NCBI GenBank assembly: GCA_019353055.1
Contig: JABAHL010000001.1
Span: 62,001 to 126,000 of the forward strand
Length of the DNA stretch: 64,000 nt
Source of the DNA: Faucicola osloensis_C
GTDB taxonomy: Bacteria > Pseudomonadota > Gammaproteobacteria > Pseudomonadales > Moraxellaceae
Reading direction: 5' to 3'
Shown here: in pieces, positions 9,022 to 18,913 of the stretch
Numbering within the stretch: the first letter of the stretch is position 1
Layout: every line of letters begins with the position of its first letter
Notes under the pieces: model-generated
What the model was told of the DNA's origin: nothing
Seen by the model: the letters and a program-made list of their open reading frames with translations, nothing else
The model's database searches: none
Translations under genes and position numbers: made by a program

Positions 9022-10956
9022 TTAGAACCATTGGTAGGTTAGTGAGACGAATGAATTAATGCCTTTTTGGCGGTAGCCATAAACTGTCTCATAATCTTTA
9101 TCGGTGAGATTGTTAAGACGACTATTAATTGTGAGATTTGAGGAGAGATAATAATTACCTGATAAATTAAGAGTCATGTAGCTATCAAGTGTTTCTCTAG
9201 TTGAGGGAAAATTATTTGAATTCATAAAATCCCTGTCACCAACATACTGACTCTCTAAACGAATGTCAAAAGTAGGTTTTTGATAGCCAACATAGACTAA
9301 ACCTTTATTTTTTGGTTGATAGGTAAGTTGTAGTTCCGTTGCTTTATCTTCTGCATTAGTGTAATCATAATTAAAACCAAATAATAAATTGTTTATGTGC
9401 CAATCAGACTGTAAGTTAACACCTTTTATTTTAGCTTGGGCAATATTTTGCGGAATATAATTTTCATCAGCTTGAATTTTATTTTTTATATCAGATTGAT
9501 ATGTTGTTACTCGTGTTTTTTGCAGATTATTACTATGCTCTACAAAAATTTCGCTATTTTTACTGGTTTCAGATTTTAAATTAGAATTTGAATAATCTGG
9601 ATAATACAAATCATTAAAGGTTGGGGCTCTAAAATTAGTAGCATACGAAGCCCCAACACGCACGTTTGGCATTATTCGATATGCAACGCCGACGTTATAA
9701 GTGGTTTCATTGCCAAATTGTGAATTATCATCATATCTGATATTTAATTGACCATCGTATTGATGATTATTTACTAGATAACCTGCATACACACTTTTGA
9801 TAGTACGGTTATCAATAGCGAATGCTACGCTGCTATCCACTTCTTGTTTTAAATGTTCATAGCCACCAATTATTTGACCGAAAGGCAATTTATAGCCTAA
9901 TTGTAAGTTGGCTTGCTTTTGAGTTGTGTTAAAAACATCATCTAATCGACCTGTTTGCCAATCTGCACCATCATACGTGGTAGATTTATCATAACTTTGA
10001 CCATATTTAATATTTGCAGACAGTTTATCTTGTTGATAATCGGCAAAAGCTGAGACAGCCGCGTTTTTTTGGTCAGCATACGCGTTTGGCACTTCTGAAC
10101 CACTATCAATATCTGTAGTGGATTTTGCAAATAATCCTGTTGCTCCAATTTCAACATTGTCATTGACTTTATGCTTGGCGACCAAACTTGCGTTTTTGGA
10201 CTCAAAACCGTCTTTGTCAGCATGATGTATGCCGAACTGAGCGTAAGGTTTCGTCGCGTCAATGCCATTGGTCTTTTCATAACCCGTAGAAAGGCTTAAA
10301 GTCGTTGCAGAATTAACCAGTTGTCCTGTAATTTGCCCTTTATAGCTGTTTTCTGTGCCGCCGCCAACAGTCAATGCGACATTAGACTGTTGGGCGTTTT
10401 GACCTTTAGTAAAGACTTGAATCACGCCGCCCATCGCATCTGAGCCATAAAGACTTGAGCCAGAAGCACCATAAACTATTTCTATTCTATCGATTTGGTC
10501 GACTGGTAACAGCGATAATGCTGCTCCACCTGCGGTTGCAGAGCTGTAACGAATCCCATCGATTAATACTAAGACTTGACTATTGGAGTAACCACGCAAT
10601 CTGACACCACTGCTCGCACCATCCCCACCATTTTGAGTAACATATATGCCACCTTGTCCACGAAGTACATCAATTACGCTTTGACCGCGATAACGTTGCA
10701 ATTGTTCTTCATCAATCACAGTGGTTTGGGCGATGGTATTCTTGACAAGCGTCGGCGTTTTGGTTGCTGTAGTGGTAAAAGTAAGGCTCGGCAAAGTAGA
10801 TTCAGCTTCGCCATTAGCAGCTTCGCTAGTCGCTGCATGAGCGCTAACACCAGTCATGGACATGCCAATAATCACCAAAACGCTTTGCGTCATTGGATGG
10901 ATATTAAAAAATGGCTTTTTGATAAAACGTGGTGATGTCTGACAGATATGACGCAT
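9022..10956 (-). CDS. TonB-dependent outer-membrane receptor, BtuB type
   Basis: 644-aa outer-membrane transporter. A basic N-terminus and hydrophobic stretch ending SAHA form the signal peptide; a TonB-box-like segment (SLTFTTTATK) follows. The plug domain (about 55-175) has VLVLIDGIR and YGSDAMGGVIQVFTKG, close to the BtuB plug pattern. The remainder is a beta-barrel with alternating hydrophobic strands, ending in the aromatic C-terminal signal LTYQWF. Overall order and length match BtuB (vitamin B12), but no cobalamin riboswitch precedes it: only 160 bp separate it from the next gene, and much of that is a terminator. The ligand could therefore be another cobamide or a metal complex. I take the ATG at 10956 rather than an in-frame TTG at 10968. 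Confidence 0.85.
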   Translation of the reverse strand: MRHICQTSPRFIKKPFFNIHPMTQSVLVIIGMSMTGVSAHAATSEAANGEAESTLPSLTFTTTATKTPTLVKNTIAQTTVIDEEQLQRYRGQSVIDVLRGQGGIYVTQNGGDGASSGVRLRGYSNSQVLVLIDGIRYSSATAGGAALSLLPVDQIDRIEIVYGASGSSLYGSDAMGGVIQVFTKGQNAQQSNVALTVGGGTENSYKGQITGQLVNSATTLSLSTGYEKTNGIDATKPYAQFGIHHADKDGFESKNASLVAKHKVNDNVEIGATGLFAKSTTDIDSGSEVPNAYADQKNAAVSAFADYQQDKLSANIKYGQSYDKSTTYDGADWQTGRLDDVFNTTQKQANLQLGYKLPFGQIIGGYEHLKQEVDSSVAFAIDNRTIKSVYAGYLVNNHQYDGQLNIRYDDNSQFGNETTYNVGVAYRIMPNVRVGASYATNFRAPTFNDLYYPDYSNSNLKSETSKNSEIFVEHSNNLQKTRVTTYQSDIKNKIQADENYIPQNIAQAKIKGVNLQSDWHINNLLFGFNYDYTNAEDKATELQLTYQPKNKGLVYVGYQKPTFDIRLESQYVGDRDFMNSNNFPSTRETLDSYMTLNLSGNYYLSSNLTINSRLNNLTDKDYETVYGYRQKGINSFVSLTYQWF

Positions 10957-11063
10957 AACTTGACCCAAAAAAATAGTTTAAAGACACATTGTAGAAAAAT
11001 ATCGTTACATAAGCTATTACTTTTGCTTGGTCATTGCTCATTAAAGCTTGAGGATTTTTCAAT

Positions 11064-11093
11064 AAAAAACCCCTCTAGTAACTAAAGGGGTTT
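11064..11093 (-). terminator. Terminator of the DUF697-like gene
   Basis: AAACCCCT / AGGGGTTT stem with a ten-base loop; T6 on the minus strand. It lies just after the stop of the small gene at 11117 and before the receptor gene. Confidence 0.85.
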
Positions 11094-11116
11094 GATACAA
11101 AATTTCGTAGCAACAA

Positions 11117-11605
11117 TTAGCTGGCTTGCTGCTGTAACTTTTTAGCTTTTTGGTAGCATTCATTGATGTGATTTTCAGCAATTTTTTTAAACATCAAATA
11201 ACCGATGGTACCTGCCACTAATTGACCGCCAAATGGTACAAATTTGGTGACTTGCTTGGCGATAATACGGCTACCAAAACCTTGGAAAGTTTTTTTGGCA
11301 ATACTGCGCGTGACCACTAACTTTGCAAGATCTACTGCTTTATCTTTTAACTGGTTAACTTGCGTGCCGTTGTTCAAATCTACGGCTGCTTGGGCTGGTT
11401 CAATTAAACCAAATTTAGCAGAAATTTCAGGTAGCAATTTTGATAATAGACCTGCGTCAACCGCAACGTCTAGCAGCGGCACAGGGACAACCGCTGCTAC
11501 GGCAGACATTTTAGCTTTACTTTTAATCATCGCCTCACATTCGCGTTTGATTTTTTCTAAGTCAAGTTTTGGGTCGATGGTTTTGGTCGAGTTTTCTGCT
11601 GACAT
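11117..11605 (-). CDS. Small DUF697-like/EcsC-like membrane-associated protein
   Basis: 162-aa protein. Residues about 28-70 (SKAKMSAVAAVVPVPLLDVAVD..LLSKLLPEISAKFGL) and a glycine-containing hydrophobic C-terminal stretch (FVPFGGQLVAGTIGYLMF) resemble the DUF697 domain found at the C-terminus of some bacterial GTPases and in stand-alone proteins. Function is not known. An AAGGA site precedes the ATG by about eight bases. It has its own terminator, so it is probably monocistronic. Family assignment is from pattern only. Confidence 0.7.
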   Translation of the reverse strand: MSAENSTKTIDPKLDLEKIKRECEAMIKSKAKMSAVAAVVPVPLLDVAVDAGLLSKLLPEISAKFGLIEPAQAAVDLNNGTQVNQLKDKAVDLAKLVVTRSIAKKTFQGFGSRIIAKQVTKFVPFGGQLVAGTIGYLMFKKIAENHINECYQKAKKLQQQAS

Positions 11606-11947
11606 AATTTTTCCTTCTAAAAAATTTCAATTATCAATAGTAAAGGTAGTATTGCAAAACGCTTGCAACAAGAGATGATTATTCATTAATGGTCGGTGAT
11701 ACTGTTTCATTAATGGTAAATGATGACTCTTTGGTCTGATTATAACTGAGTGTAAACGTATGAATAAGCATCTTTTTGCAAAAAAATGCTAATGGTTTGT
11801 AGTGGCATTATTACGATATGCAAAACGCACAAATATCTATGAAAGCTAATGGGGTGTTTTTCACTGTTTCACTGTTGTAATTTTGCCTATTCACTCTCAT
11901 TATGCTAGTTTGTTCTATCTATTTTATTTGACAACCATGATAATTTT

Positions 11948-13726
11948 ATGTTGACTTTGACTCCCCGTTTTAGTGCGACCCATATTGACGATATTCCCCG
12001 TGATTTACAGCCCTTGGCGCAGACATCGATGACATTAGCACGCGTTTTGGCTGGGCGAGGCGTGCAAGATGTGGCAAATTTAGACACCGCCTTTAATAAG
12101 ATGTTACCTGCAAATTCGCTTACAGGCATTACAAAAGCAGTGGCGCTGCTTGACAAGGCGATTGATACGCAGCAAAAAATACTGATTGTGGGTGATTTTG
12201 ACTGCGATGGCGCGACCAGCACTGCATTGATGGTAAGGGTGCTACGTGAAATGGGCGCGCAGGTTGAGTTTTTAGTGCCCGATCGTTTTAAGTACGGTTA
12301 TGGACTGACGCCAGAAATTGTTGCGCTAGGTATTGAAACCTATCATCCTGATGTGATTGTCACGGTTGATAATGGTATCTCCAGCCATGCGGGGGTCGAG
12401 CTTGCCAAAGCCAAAGGGCTAACGGTGATTATTACCGACCATCACCTGACGACGCAGGCGACACCAAACGCCGATGCCGTGGTCAATCCCAATCAGCTGG
12501 GCTGTGATTTTGCTAGTAAATCATTGGTAGGGGTTGGGGTGGCATTTTATGTGCTAGGCAATCTGGCTAAAGTCAGACGCCAAGCCAATAAATCCACCAC
12601 CCAAGTGAGTCGCTATATTGATTTGGTGGCATTTGGCACGGTGGCGGATGTGGGCGTATTAGACCAAAATAATCGTATTTTGGTGCACCAAGGTATCCAA
12701 GCCATCAAGCAAGGTCGTTGCTGTGTGGGTATTTTGGCGTTGTTGGAACAGGCAAGTCGGCAGGCAGCAGACATTACAGCTCAAGATTTTGGTTTTATTT
12801 TAGGACCCCGCATTAACGCCGCAGGTCGTATGGATAGTATGCGGATTGGCATTGACTGCTTACTCACCGATGATTGGGGGGAGGCACAGCGACTTGCGCA
12901 TCAGCTTGATAAACTCAATCAAGAGCGCCGCCAAGTCGAGCAGGGCATGCGACAACAAGCCGATAGTGTATTAGCGACGCTTGAGAATCCATCTGAGCAA
13001 AATGCTGTAAATCAAGTAACGCAGCGCAAACGCAGTATTGTTTTGTATCAAGATGAGTGGCATCAAGGGGTGATTGGCATCGTCGCAGGCAGGCTAAAAG
13101 AAAGCTACCATGTGCCCGCTATCGTGTTTGCCCCTGCTGATACGGCGTTGATTGAAGATGACGATCCTATCAAAGGCTCCGCACGTTCCATTGAAGGCAT
13201 TCATATCCGTGATGCCATTGAATCAGTCGCGCAAACCTACCCCGAACTCATTAGCCACTTTGGCGGGCATGCGATGGCGGCAGGTCTGACAATCAAACGA
13301 AAAAACTTTGAGCCGTTTTGTAAAGCGTTTGATGAGATAATTGCAGCGGTGGCTGATGAGGTATTTGCAGAGACGTTATATAGCGATGGTGAATTGACAG
13401 CCGGTGAATTCACGGTCGATTTTGTAGATAGCTTGCAGACGTTGGCTATTTGGGGGCATGGTTTTGTGCCACCGATATTTGATGGGGTGTTTGTGGTGCA
13501 AGATTATCGGGTGTTAAAAGAGCGTCATTTAAAATTATGGTTATCGTATCCCGATGTGCCTTTTACGATTGAAGCGATTTGGTTTAATGCTGACTTTGAT
13601 GCCATAGCTTTGTCTGCTATCACTCGCAGTGTGTCAAAAGTGCATTTACTCTATGAGCTTGAGAAAAATTTATTTAATGGACAAACCAAATTGCAGTTAA
13701 GGGTAAAAAAGGGTGTACTCCTCTAG
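11948..13726 (+). CDS. recJ: Single-stranded-DNA-specific exonuclease RecJ
   Basis: 592-aa 5'-3' ssDNA exonuclease acting in RecF-pathway recombination, mismatch repair and base-excision repair. Seen: DHH phosphoesterase motifs GDFDCDGATSTAL (motif I), VTVDNGIS (II), ITDHHLT (III) and VAFGTVADVG (IV), then DHHA1 signatures QGVIGIVAGRLKE and GGHAMAAGLTI, and a C-terminal OB-like domain (about 455-590). Length and order fit the family. It faces away from its upstream neighbour and precedes the WYL regulator by about 270 bp. Confidence 0.97.
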   Translation: MLTLTPRFSATHIDDIPRDLQPLAQTSMTLARVLAGRGVQDVANLDTAFNKMLPANSLTGITKAVALLDKAIDTQQKILIVGDFDCDGATSTALMVRVLREMGAQVEFLVPDRFKYGYGLTPEIVALGIETYHPDVIVTVDNGISSHAGVELAKAKGLTVIITDHHLTTQATPNADAVVNPNQLGCDFASKSLVGVGVAFYVLGNLAKVRRQANKSTTQVSRYIDLVAFGTVADVGVLDQNNRILVHQGIQAIKQGRCCVGILALLEQASRQAADITAQDFGFILGPRINAAGRMDSMRIGIDCLLTDDWGEAQRLAHQLDKLNQERRQVEQGMRQQADSVLATLENPSEQNAVNQVTQRKRSIVLYQDEWHQGVIGIVAGRLKESYHVPAIVFAPADTALIEDDDPIKGSARSIEGIHIRDAIESVAQTYPELISHFGGHAMAAGLTIKRKNFEPFCKAFDEIIAAVADEVFAETLYSDGELTAGEFTVDFVDSLQTLAIWGHGFVPPIFDGVFVVQDYRVLKERHLKLWLSYPDVPFTIEAIWFNADFDAIALSAITRSVSKVHLLYELEKNLFNGQTKLQLRVKKGVLL

Positions 13727-13928
13727 ACAAACGTTTTTACTCATTCATACACAATCTGATAACCATAACACCCAATAAAGATGATACACGACATAAAATG
13801 ACATGTTAATATAATTTATCACCTATACCGCCCCAAATTTTGATAAATTATGTAAGGTATCAAGGTGTTAATTGTTGGTGCTAATTTTTTAAAGTTTGAA
13901 TAAAGCTTTGGCGCTTAGCTGGCTATTA

Positions 13929-13984
13929 TTTAACCGCTTGTCTTTTAACTGTCTGTTTTTTAACTATCTGTCTTTTACCTGCGT
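13929..13984. repeat. Four 14-bp tandem units before the WYL gene
   Basis: Regular 14-bp period: TTTAACCGCTTGTC, TTTTAACTGTCTGT, TTTTAACTATCTG with one extra T, TCTTTTACCTGCGT. They end just before the WYL gene's ribosome binding site and are read in frame only if a longer upstream start is used, which I do not favour. Confidence 0.7.
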
Positions 13985-13997
13985 ATGGAGAATTGCC

Positions 13998-15041
13998 ATG
14001 AGTAAATCGCTTGCCAACAATGCAACCGCAACGACGGCTCGGCAATGGCAAATCCTCTCACAGCTGGATCGCAAACGTTGGCTCGGTACAACCCATATCA
14101 AAGAACAGCTTGATTTGATGGGTTTTGATATCAGTTTGCGAACCATTCAGCGAGATTTAAACGCTTTGGCAACGCGTTTTCCGATTGAAAAAAACAACAC
14201 CAATCCACAAGGTTGGCGCTGGCGTGAAGATGCACCGATGCAAAGCTTGCCGCACATGAATTTGTCGCAAGCGGTGGCGTTTAGTATGATGCGCCATAAT
14301 TTGACCCAGCTATTACCGCCGGCTATTTTGGATGAATTGATTCCGTGGTTTGACCTAGCGAATCGGCAACTTAAAGAAAGCAAAGTAGTAAACACTTGGC
14401 TTGATAGAGTGCGTATCCTGTCAGCCAATCAACCGCTCATCCCGCCATCGGTCAATCCAGCCGCCAAAGACGCCGTCTATGATGCATTGTTTCAAAATAA
14501 AAAACTCATCGCCTGTTATAAAGCACGCGGGCGAGAGGAAGCGCAAAAATACACCTTAAATCCGCTAGCCATTGTGCAGCGTGGTGTGGTGATTTACTTG
14601 ATTGCCTCACGAACTGACAGAGCGTCTGACGATGTGCGCCAATTTGCTTTGCACCGTTTTGAAAGTGCGGAAGTGAGCGCAAGCGACGCGCAAACCCCGA
14701 AAGATTTTAATTTAGACAATTACATCAACACAGGCGCGATGGGGTTTAATTACCCGTTGTTCCAAAAACTCATGCCTGATAGCGAAAAAAATAATCACGA
14801 GCCCCCCATACAGCAAGTGCATTTATTGTTTCATCCGTTATCGGGGGCAAGTTTGCTTGAAAGCCCATTATCAACCGATCAGCAAAGCTGGGAAGACGAC
14901 GAAGGATTGCATATCACAGCCACAGTCAGCATGACATCGCAGCTAGTATGGTGGCTACGCGGTTTTGGTAAAGGACTGCGAAAAATCGAGCCTGAGATTT
15001 TATCAATCGCCGTCTTTGAAACCCAAACGCCAAACCAATAA
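13998..15041 (+). CDS. WYL-domain transcriptional regulator with HTH
   Basis: 347-aa DeoR/YafY-like regulator. The N-terminal winged helix (about 10-70, RQWQILSQLDRKRWLGTTHIKE and SLRTIQRDLNAL) is followed by a WYL domain (about 160-240, with the ACYKARG..KYTLNPLAIVQRG..YLIA pattern) and a C-terminal WCX-like extension. WYL domains bind nucleic acid or small ligands and control DNA-damage or defence genes in several systems. I chose the ATG at 13998 because GGAG lies eight bases upstream; a longer in-frame form would begin with a repetitive hydrophobic segment coded by the 14-bp repeats. The TerD-domain gene starts 60 bp downstream and is a likely co-transcribed partner. Confidence 0.88.
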   Translation: MSKSLANNATATTARQWQILSQLDRKRWLGTTHIKEQLDLMGFDISLRTIQRDLNALATRFPIEKNNTNPQGWRWREDAPMQSLPHMNLSQAVAFSMMRHNLTQLLPPAILDELIPWFDLANRQLKESKVVNTWLDRVRILSANQPLIPPSVNPAAKDAVYDALFQNKKLIACYKARGREEAQKYTLNPLAIVQRGVVIYLIASRTDRASDDVRQFALHRFESAEVSASDAQTPKDFNLDNYINTGAMGFNYPLFQKLMPDSEKNNHEPPIQQVHLLFHPLSGASLLESPLSTDQQSWEDDEGLHITATVSMTSQLVWWLRGFGKGLRKIEPEILSIAVFETQTPNQ

Positions 15042-15101
15042 GCGCCTAATCAACAAACGCCCAAGTAAACTAACTACTTTGTCCGATTTTTCGAGAATCT
15101 T

Positions 15102-16166
15102 ATGAAACATACTGATAATAACACCCTTGAATCCACTGCCACCGACACCAACTTGCAGCAGCCTAGTAAGCCAAAAACCACGATTTTATACAGTGATTTG
15201 ACGGATGATTCACCTATTACCGCTGTCAAATCGCCTGATAATCTGACGCCCAGTACTACCACAGAAACGTACCAGATTATTTCGGCGCAGTTTGCCGACC
15301 CAACACCAGCACCGACGGTTGAAATAATAGCGCCCGTCAACTCATCCAATTTGACCGATAAAAACAGCAATGAGGCAGGAGTGGCAAGTACCTCGCCGCT
15401 AGACTATTCGCTACACAAAGTGCCAAAAATCAACTCAATGACTGATGATAAGATTTTGCAAAAAAGTCACCAGCTAGCCATCACCCGAGACGATAAACTT
15501 GAAGATGATAAAACAGCGACAGGTATAGCTGTCGAGCATATGGATGTGATACTTAAACAGTGGTATTTTACCGTGCAATGGCAGCACACACAGATGCCAA
15601 AATCAGGGCTTTACAATAAATTTAAAAAACGCACGCAAGCCATCGACCTAGACTTATCCTGCTTACTTTGTAACCGATATGGCGAGGTAATCGAAACCGT
15701 TTGGTTCAAAAATGTCCGTGATAAAGCGCAATCAGTGCGTCATCAAGGTGATGAATTATTGGGCAAAAAACCATTAGGCGCTATCGATGACCGCAAAGAA
15801 GACCCGTACAACAATCAAAGCAAAAAACTCAATGATGCCAACTTAAACCAAGAAAGTATGGTGCTTTTTTTAAGTAAGCTTCCGCCGCAAGTATTTCATG
15901 TGGTGATGATTGTGTCATCTTATCATGGCTATGCGCTTAGCAAAGCGAAACAAGCGTCTTGTCAGCTCAGTGATGATGAAGGCAATGTGATTAGTGAATT
16001 AGCTTTTACCAAACTGCCAACTGATACTAAGGCATTATGGTTTGCCAGTCTGACCCGTTCTGCCGATAGTTGGCGCTACAACACTGAGCATCAACCTTTA
16101 GACAACAACAAGATGGCGCTAATGGAAAAAGAAGTAAGTGAAAAATTGGTACGTACGGCCAGATGA
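15102..16166 (+). CDS. TerD-domain protein with disordered N-terminus
   Basis: 354-aa protein. Residues 1-145 are Thr/Pro/Asp-rich and apparently disordered. Residues about 150-345 match the TerD/TerE calcium-binding fold: AIDLDLSCLLCNRYGEVIET, then VRHQGDELLGK, a D-rich loop, VLFLSKLPPQVFHVVMIVSSY and ALWFASLTRSADSWRYN. TerD proteins belong to tellurite-resistance and general stress/phage-response gene sets. No other ter genes (terB, terC, terZ) are nearby, and the acidic Ca2+-site residues are only partly preserved. It lies 60 bp behind the WYL regulator, suggesting a two-gene unit. Confidence 0.8.
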   Translation: MKHTDNNTLESTATDTNLQQPSKPKTTILYSDLTDDSPITAVKSPDNLTPSTTTETYQIISAQFADPTPAPTVEIIAPVNSSNLTDKNSNEAGVASTSPLDYSLHKVPKINSMTDDKILQKSHQLAITRDDKLEDDKTATGIAVEHMDVILKQWYFTVQWQHTQMPKSGLYNKFKKRTQAIDLDLSCLLCNRYGEVIETVWFKNVRDKAQSVRHQGDELLGKKPLGAIDDRKEDPYNNQSKKLNDANLNQESMVLFLSKLPPQVFHVVMIVSSYHGYALSKAKQASCQLSDDEGNVISELAFTKLPTDTKALWFASLTRSADSWRYNTEHQPLDNNKMALMEKEVSEKLVRTAR

Positions 16167-16547
16167 CTTGGGTGTAGCGTAAGCTTATTGTTTCTCAGGG
16201 GTAAAATCACCAAGCAATTTTAAAGCCAAAAATTTATACATTTGACGACGTTGCTACAGCGTCTGTCAGTGATTGGATATATTCGCCACTATGATACTGT
16301 GGTACACTATGACAAAAAAAGGGATTGTCTTAATCGATAGGGATACAGCGCATCTGCATTATTTTTCTCCTAAATATAGGTATTCCTAGATACATTATTG
16401 ACTCATTATGCGGTAACCGTATACTTTGCGTTTAAAATGGTCAATCACATTTTATCCCCTAATTAGTAATACTTACTGTGAAATTTTTCACGCTGCTAGA
16501 TGCATCATCTAGTGTCTCAATTAACATTCATATAAAAGAGGTTCTCT
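16167..16547 (+). other. Spacer between the TerD gene and icd
   Basis: 381 bases without a gene. It holds a good sigma-70 promoter at 16398-16425 and the icd ribosome binding site (AGAGG) before 16548. No RNA gene or strong terminator for the TerD gene is visible. Confidence 0.6.
16398..16425 (+). promoter_or_regulatory. Probable icd promoter
   Basis: TTGACT (16398-16403) and TATACT (16420-16425) separated by 16 bp, about 120 bp before the icd ATG. Both hexamers match the sigma-70 consensus at five of six positions. Confidence 0.65.
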
Positions 16548-18785
16548 ATGGCTAGTGGAAAGTCAAATATTATCTATACCTTAACTGACGAAGCACCGCT
16601 ACTGGCGACTTATTCACTACTTCCTATTATTGAAACATTTACCAAACCTGCTGGCGTTGACATCACTAAAACCGATATTTCCGTTGCCGCGCGTGTATTG
16701 GCAGAGTTCTCCGACTACCTGACTCCAGAACAACAAGTGACCGACAATCTTGCTGAGCTTGGTCGGTTAACCCAAGACCCAGACACCAATATCATCAAAT
16801 TGCCGAATATCAGTGCCTCAGTGGCTCAGCTACAAGAATGTATTGAAGAATTACAAGCTAAAGGCTACAACATTCCCAATTACCCAGAAAACCCAACCAC
16901 AGACGAAGAAAAAGCCCTCAAAGCCCGTTATGGTAAATGTTTAGGTTCTGCGGTAAACCCTGTATTACGTGAAGGTAACTCCGATCGCCGCGCCCCAGCT
17001 GCCGTAAAAAACTATGCCAAAAAACACCCGCATTCAATGGGTGAATGGAAACAATGGTCAAAAACCCACGTCTCTCACATGGAAGAAGGTGACTTCTACC
17101 ATGGCGAAAAATCAATGACCCTTGATAAAGCGCGTAAAGTCAAAATGGAGCTCATCACCAACAGTGGCAAAGCTTTGGTGCTAAAACCTGAAGTTGCCCT
17201 ACAAGACGGTGAAGTGATTGACTCAATGTTTATGAGCAAAAAAGCCTTAATCGAGTTTTATGAAAAAGAGCTAGAAGATTGCCGCGAAGGTAAAATCCTG
17301 TTCTCTCTACACGTCAAAGCCACGATGATGAAGGTATCCCATCCTATCGTATTTGGTCACTGCGTGAGAGTGTACTACAAAGATGCCTTCGAAAAATGGA
17401 ACAAAACCTTTGACGAACTAGGTATTAATGTTAATAACGGTATGGCAGGATTATACGAAAAAATCGAAACCCTACCGACCACTATCCGTGAAGAAATCGT
17501 CCGTGACCTACATGCCTGTCAAGAACATCGCCCCGCATTGGCGATGGTGGATTCAGCAAAGGGAATCGATAACTTCTATTCGCCAAATGACGTCATTGTA
17601 GATGCCTCAATGCCAGCGATGATTCGTAATGGTGGCAAAATGTGGGCAGCGGATGGCAAGCCTTACGACTGTAAAGCAGTGATGCCAGAATCGACCTTTG
17701 CCCGTATTTACCAAGAAGTCATCAACTTCTGTAAATGGCATGGCAACTTTGACCCAGCGACCATGGGTACTGTACCAAACGTAGGTTTGATGGCGCAAAA
17801 AGCGGAAGAATACGGTTCTCACGACAAAACTTTTGAAATCCCAGAGGCAGGCGTTGCCAATATTACTGACATTGAGACAGGCGAAGTATTGATGTCACAA
17901 AATGTTGAAGAAGGTGATATTTGGCGTATGTGTCAAGTCAAAGATGCGCCAATTCGTGACTGGGTAAAACTGGCAGTGACGCGTGCACGTAACTCAGGCA
18001 TGCCAGCTATCTTCTGGCTTGACCCATACCGCCCACATGAAAATGAACTCATCAAGAAAGTTAAAAAATACTTACAAGAGCATGATACCACAGGGCTAGA
18101 TATCCAAATCATGTCCCAAGTTCGTGCGATGCGTTATACCCTTGAGCGTGTGGCGCGTGGCTTGGATACCATCTCAGTCACAGGTAACATCTTGCGTGAC
18201 TACTTAACTGACTTGTTCCCAATCCTAGAATTAGGCACGTCAGCCAAAATGCTATCAATCGTCCCATTGATGGAAGGCGGTGGTCTTTACGAAACAGGGG
18301 CAGGCGGTTCAGCCCCAAAACATGTCGAGCAGTTGGTTGAAGAAAACCACCTGCGCTGGGATTCGCTCGGCGAGATGCTCGCGCTTGCGGTATCTTTAGA
18401 AGACTTAGGGATTAAAGAAAACAACCCACGGATAAAATTACTGGCAAAAACCCTAGACTTGGCGACGGGTAAATTGTTGGATAACGACAAATCACCATCA
18501 CGCCGTACCGGTGAGCTCGACAACCGTGGTAGCCATTATTATCTAGCCAAATATTGGGCAGAAGAATTGGCGAACCAAGATCAAGATAGCGAGCTTAAAA
18601 CCAAGTTTGCGCCACTTGCTCAAGCGTTGTCAGAAAACGAAGACAAAATCGTTGCTGAATTAAATGATGTTCAAGGTCAAGGCGCAGATATTGGCGGTTA
18701 CTATAAACCAGACCAACAAAAGCTAAGCCAGGTGATGCGCCCAAGTGCGACATTTAACCAAGCATTGGCTTCGTTTGATGCCTAA
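16548..18785 (+). CDS. icd: Isocitrate dehydrogenase, NADP-dependent, monomeric type
   Basis: 745-aa monomeric isocitrate dehydrogenase, oxidatively decarboxylating isocitrate to 2-oxoglutarate with NADP+ in the TCA cycle. Length (about 740) and sequence throughout match the Azotobacter-type monomeric enzyme rather than the 415-aa dimeric type. Recognisable blocks include GKCLGSAVNPVLREGNSDRR (substrate-binding Ser/Arg region), DNRGSHYYLAKYWAEELA near the C-terminus and YETGAGGSAPKHVEQL. AAAGAGG lies ahead of the ATG; a sigma-70-like promoter and a strong terminator bracket the gene as a single unit. 2-Oxoglutarate produced here is the signal read by the PII/NtrB system. Confidence 0.97.
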   Translation: MASGKSNIIYTLTDEAPLLATYSLLPIIETFTKPAGVDITKTDISVAARVLAEFSDYLTPEQQVTDNLAELGRLTQDPDTNIIKLPNISASVAQLQECIEELQAKGYNIPNYPENPTTDEEKALKARYGKCLGSAVNPVLREGNSDRRAPAAVKNYAKKHPHSMGEWKQWSKTHVSHMEEGDFYHGEKSMTLDKARKVKMELITNSGKALVLKPEVALQDGEVIDSMFMSKKALIEFYEKELEDCREGKILFSLHVKATMMKVSHPIVFGHCVRVYYKDAFEKWNKTFDELGINVNNGMAGLYEKIETLPTTIREEIVRDLHACQEHRPALAMVDSAKGIDNFYSPNDVIVDASMPAMIRNGGKMWAADGKPYDCKAVMPESTFARIYQEVINFCKWHGNFDPATMGTVPNVGLMAQKAEEYGSHDKTFEIPEAGVANITDIETGEVLMSQNVEEGDIWRMCQVKDAPIRDWVKLAVTRARNSGMPAIFWLDPYRPHENELIKKVKKYLQEHDTTGLDIQIMSQVRAMRYTLERVARGLDTISVTGNILRDYLTDLFPILELGTSAKMLSIVPLMEGGGLYETGAGGSAPKHVEQLVEENHLRWDSLGEMLALAVSLEDLGIKENNPRIKLLAKTLDLATGKLLDNDKSPSRRTGELDNRGSHYYLAKYWAEELANQDQDSELKTKFAPLAQALSENEDKIVAELNDVQGQGADIGGYYKPDQQKLSQVMRPSATFNQALASFDA

Positions 18786-18795
18786 TTCAATAGTA

Positions 18796-18831
18796 TAAAA
18801 AAAAGCCGAAGCTGAATGCTTCGGCTTTTTT
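18796..18831 (+). terminator. Terminator after icd
   Basis: AAAAGCCGAAGC / GCTTCGGCTTTT stem with a five-base loop and T6 tail, starting 11 bases after the icd stop. Confidence 0.95.
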
Positions 18832-18913
18832 AGTATATGTAAATGGTTAAACATAGCTAAGCTAAGAATATAGCTAAGTCAAAAAAATGGGTCAGCCAAA
18901 ACCGTCAATAGCA

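Noticed and set aside
13896..13997. N-terminal extension of the WYL regulator
   Set aside because: Encoded by the 14-bp tandem repeat, begins at TTG without a ribosome binding site, and lies upstream of a GGAG-preceded ATG that starts the HTH domain correctly.
16167..16547. tRNA or riboswitch before icd
   Set aside because: No cloverleaf or known aptamer pattern could be drawn; only a promoter is supported.
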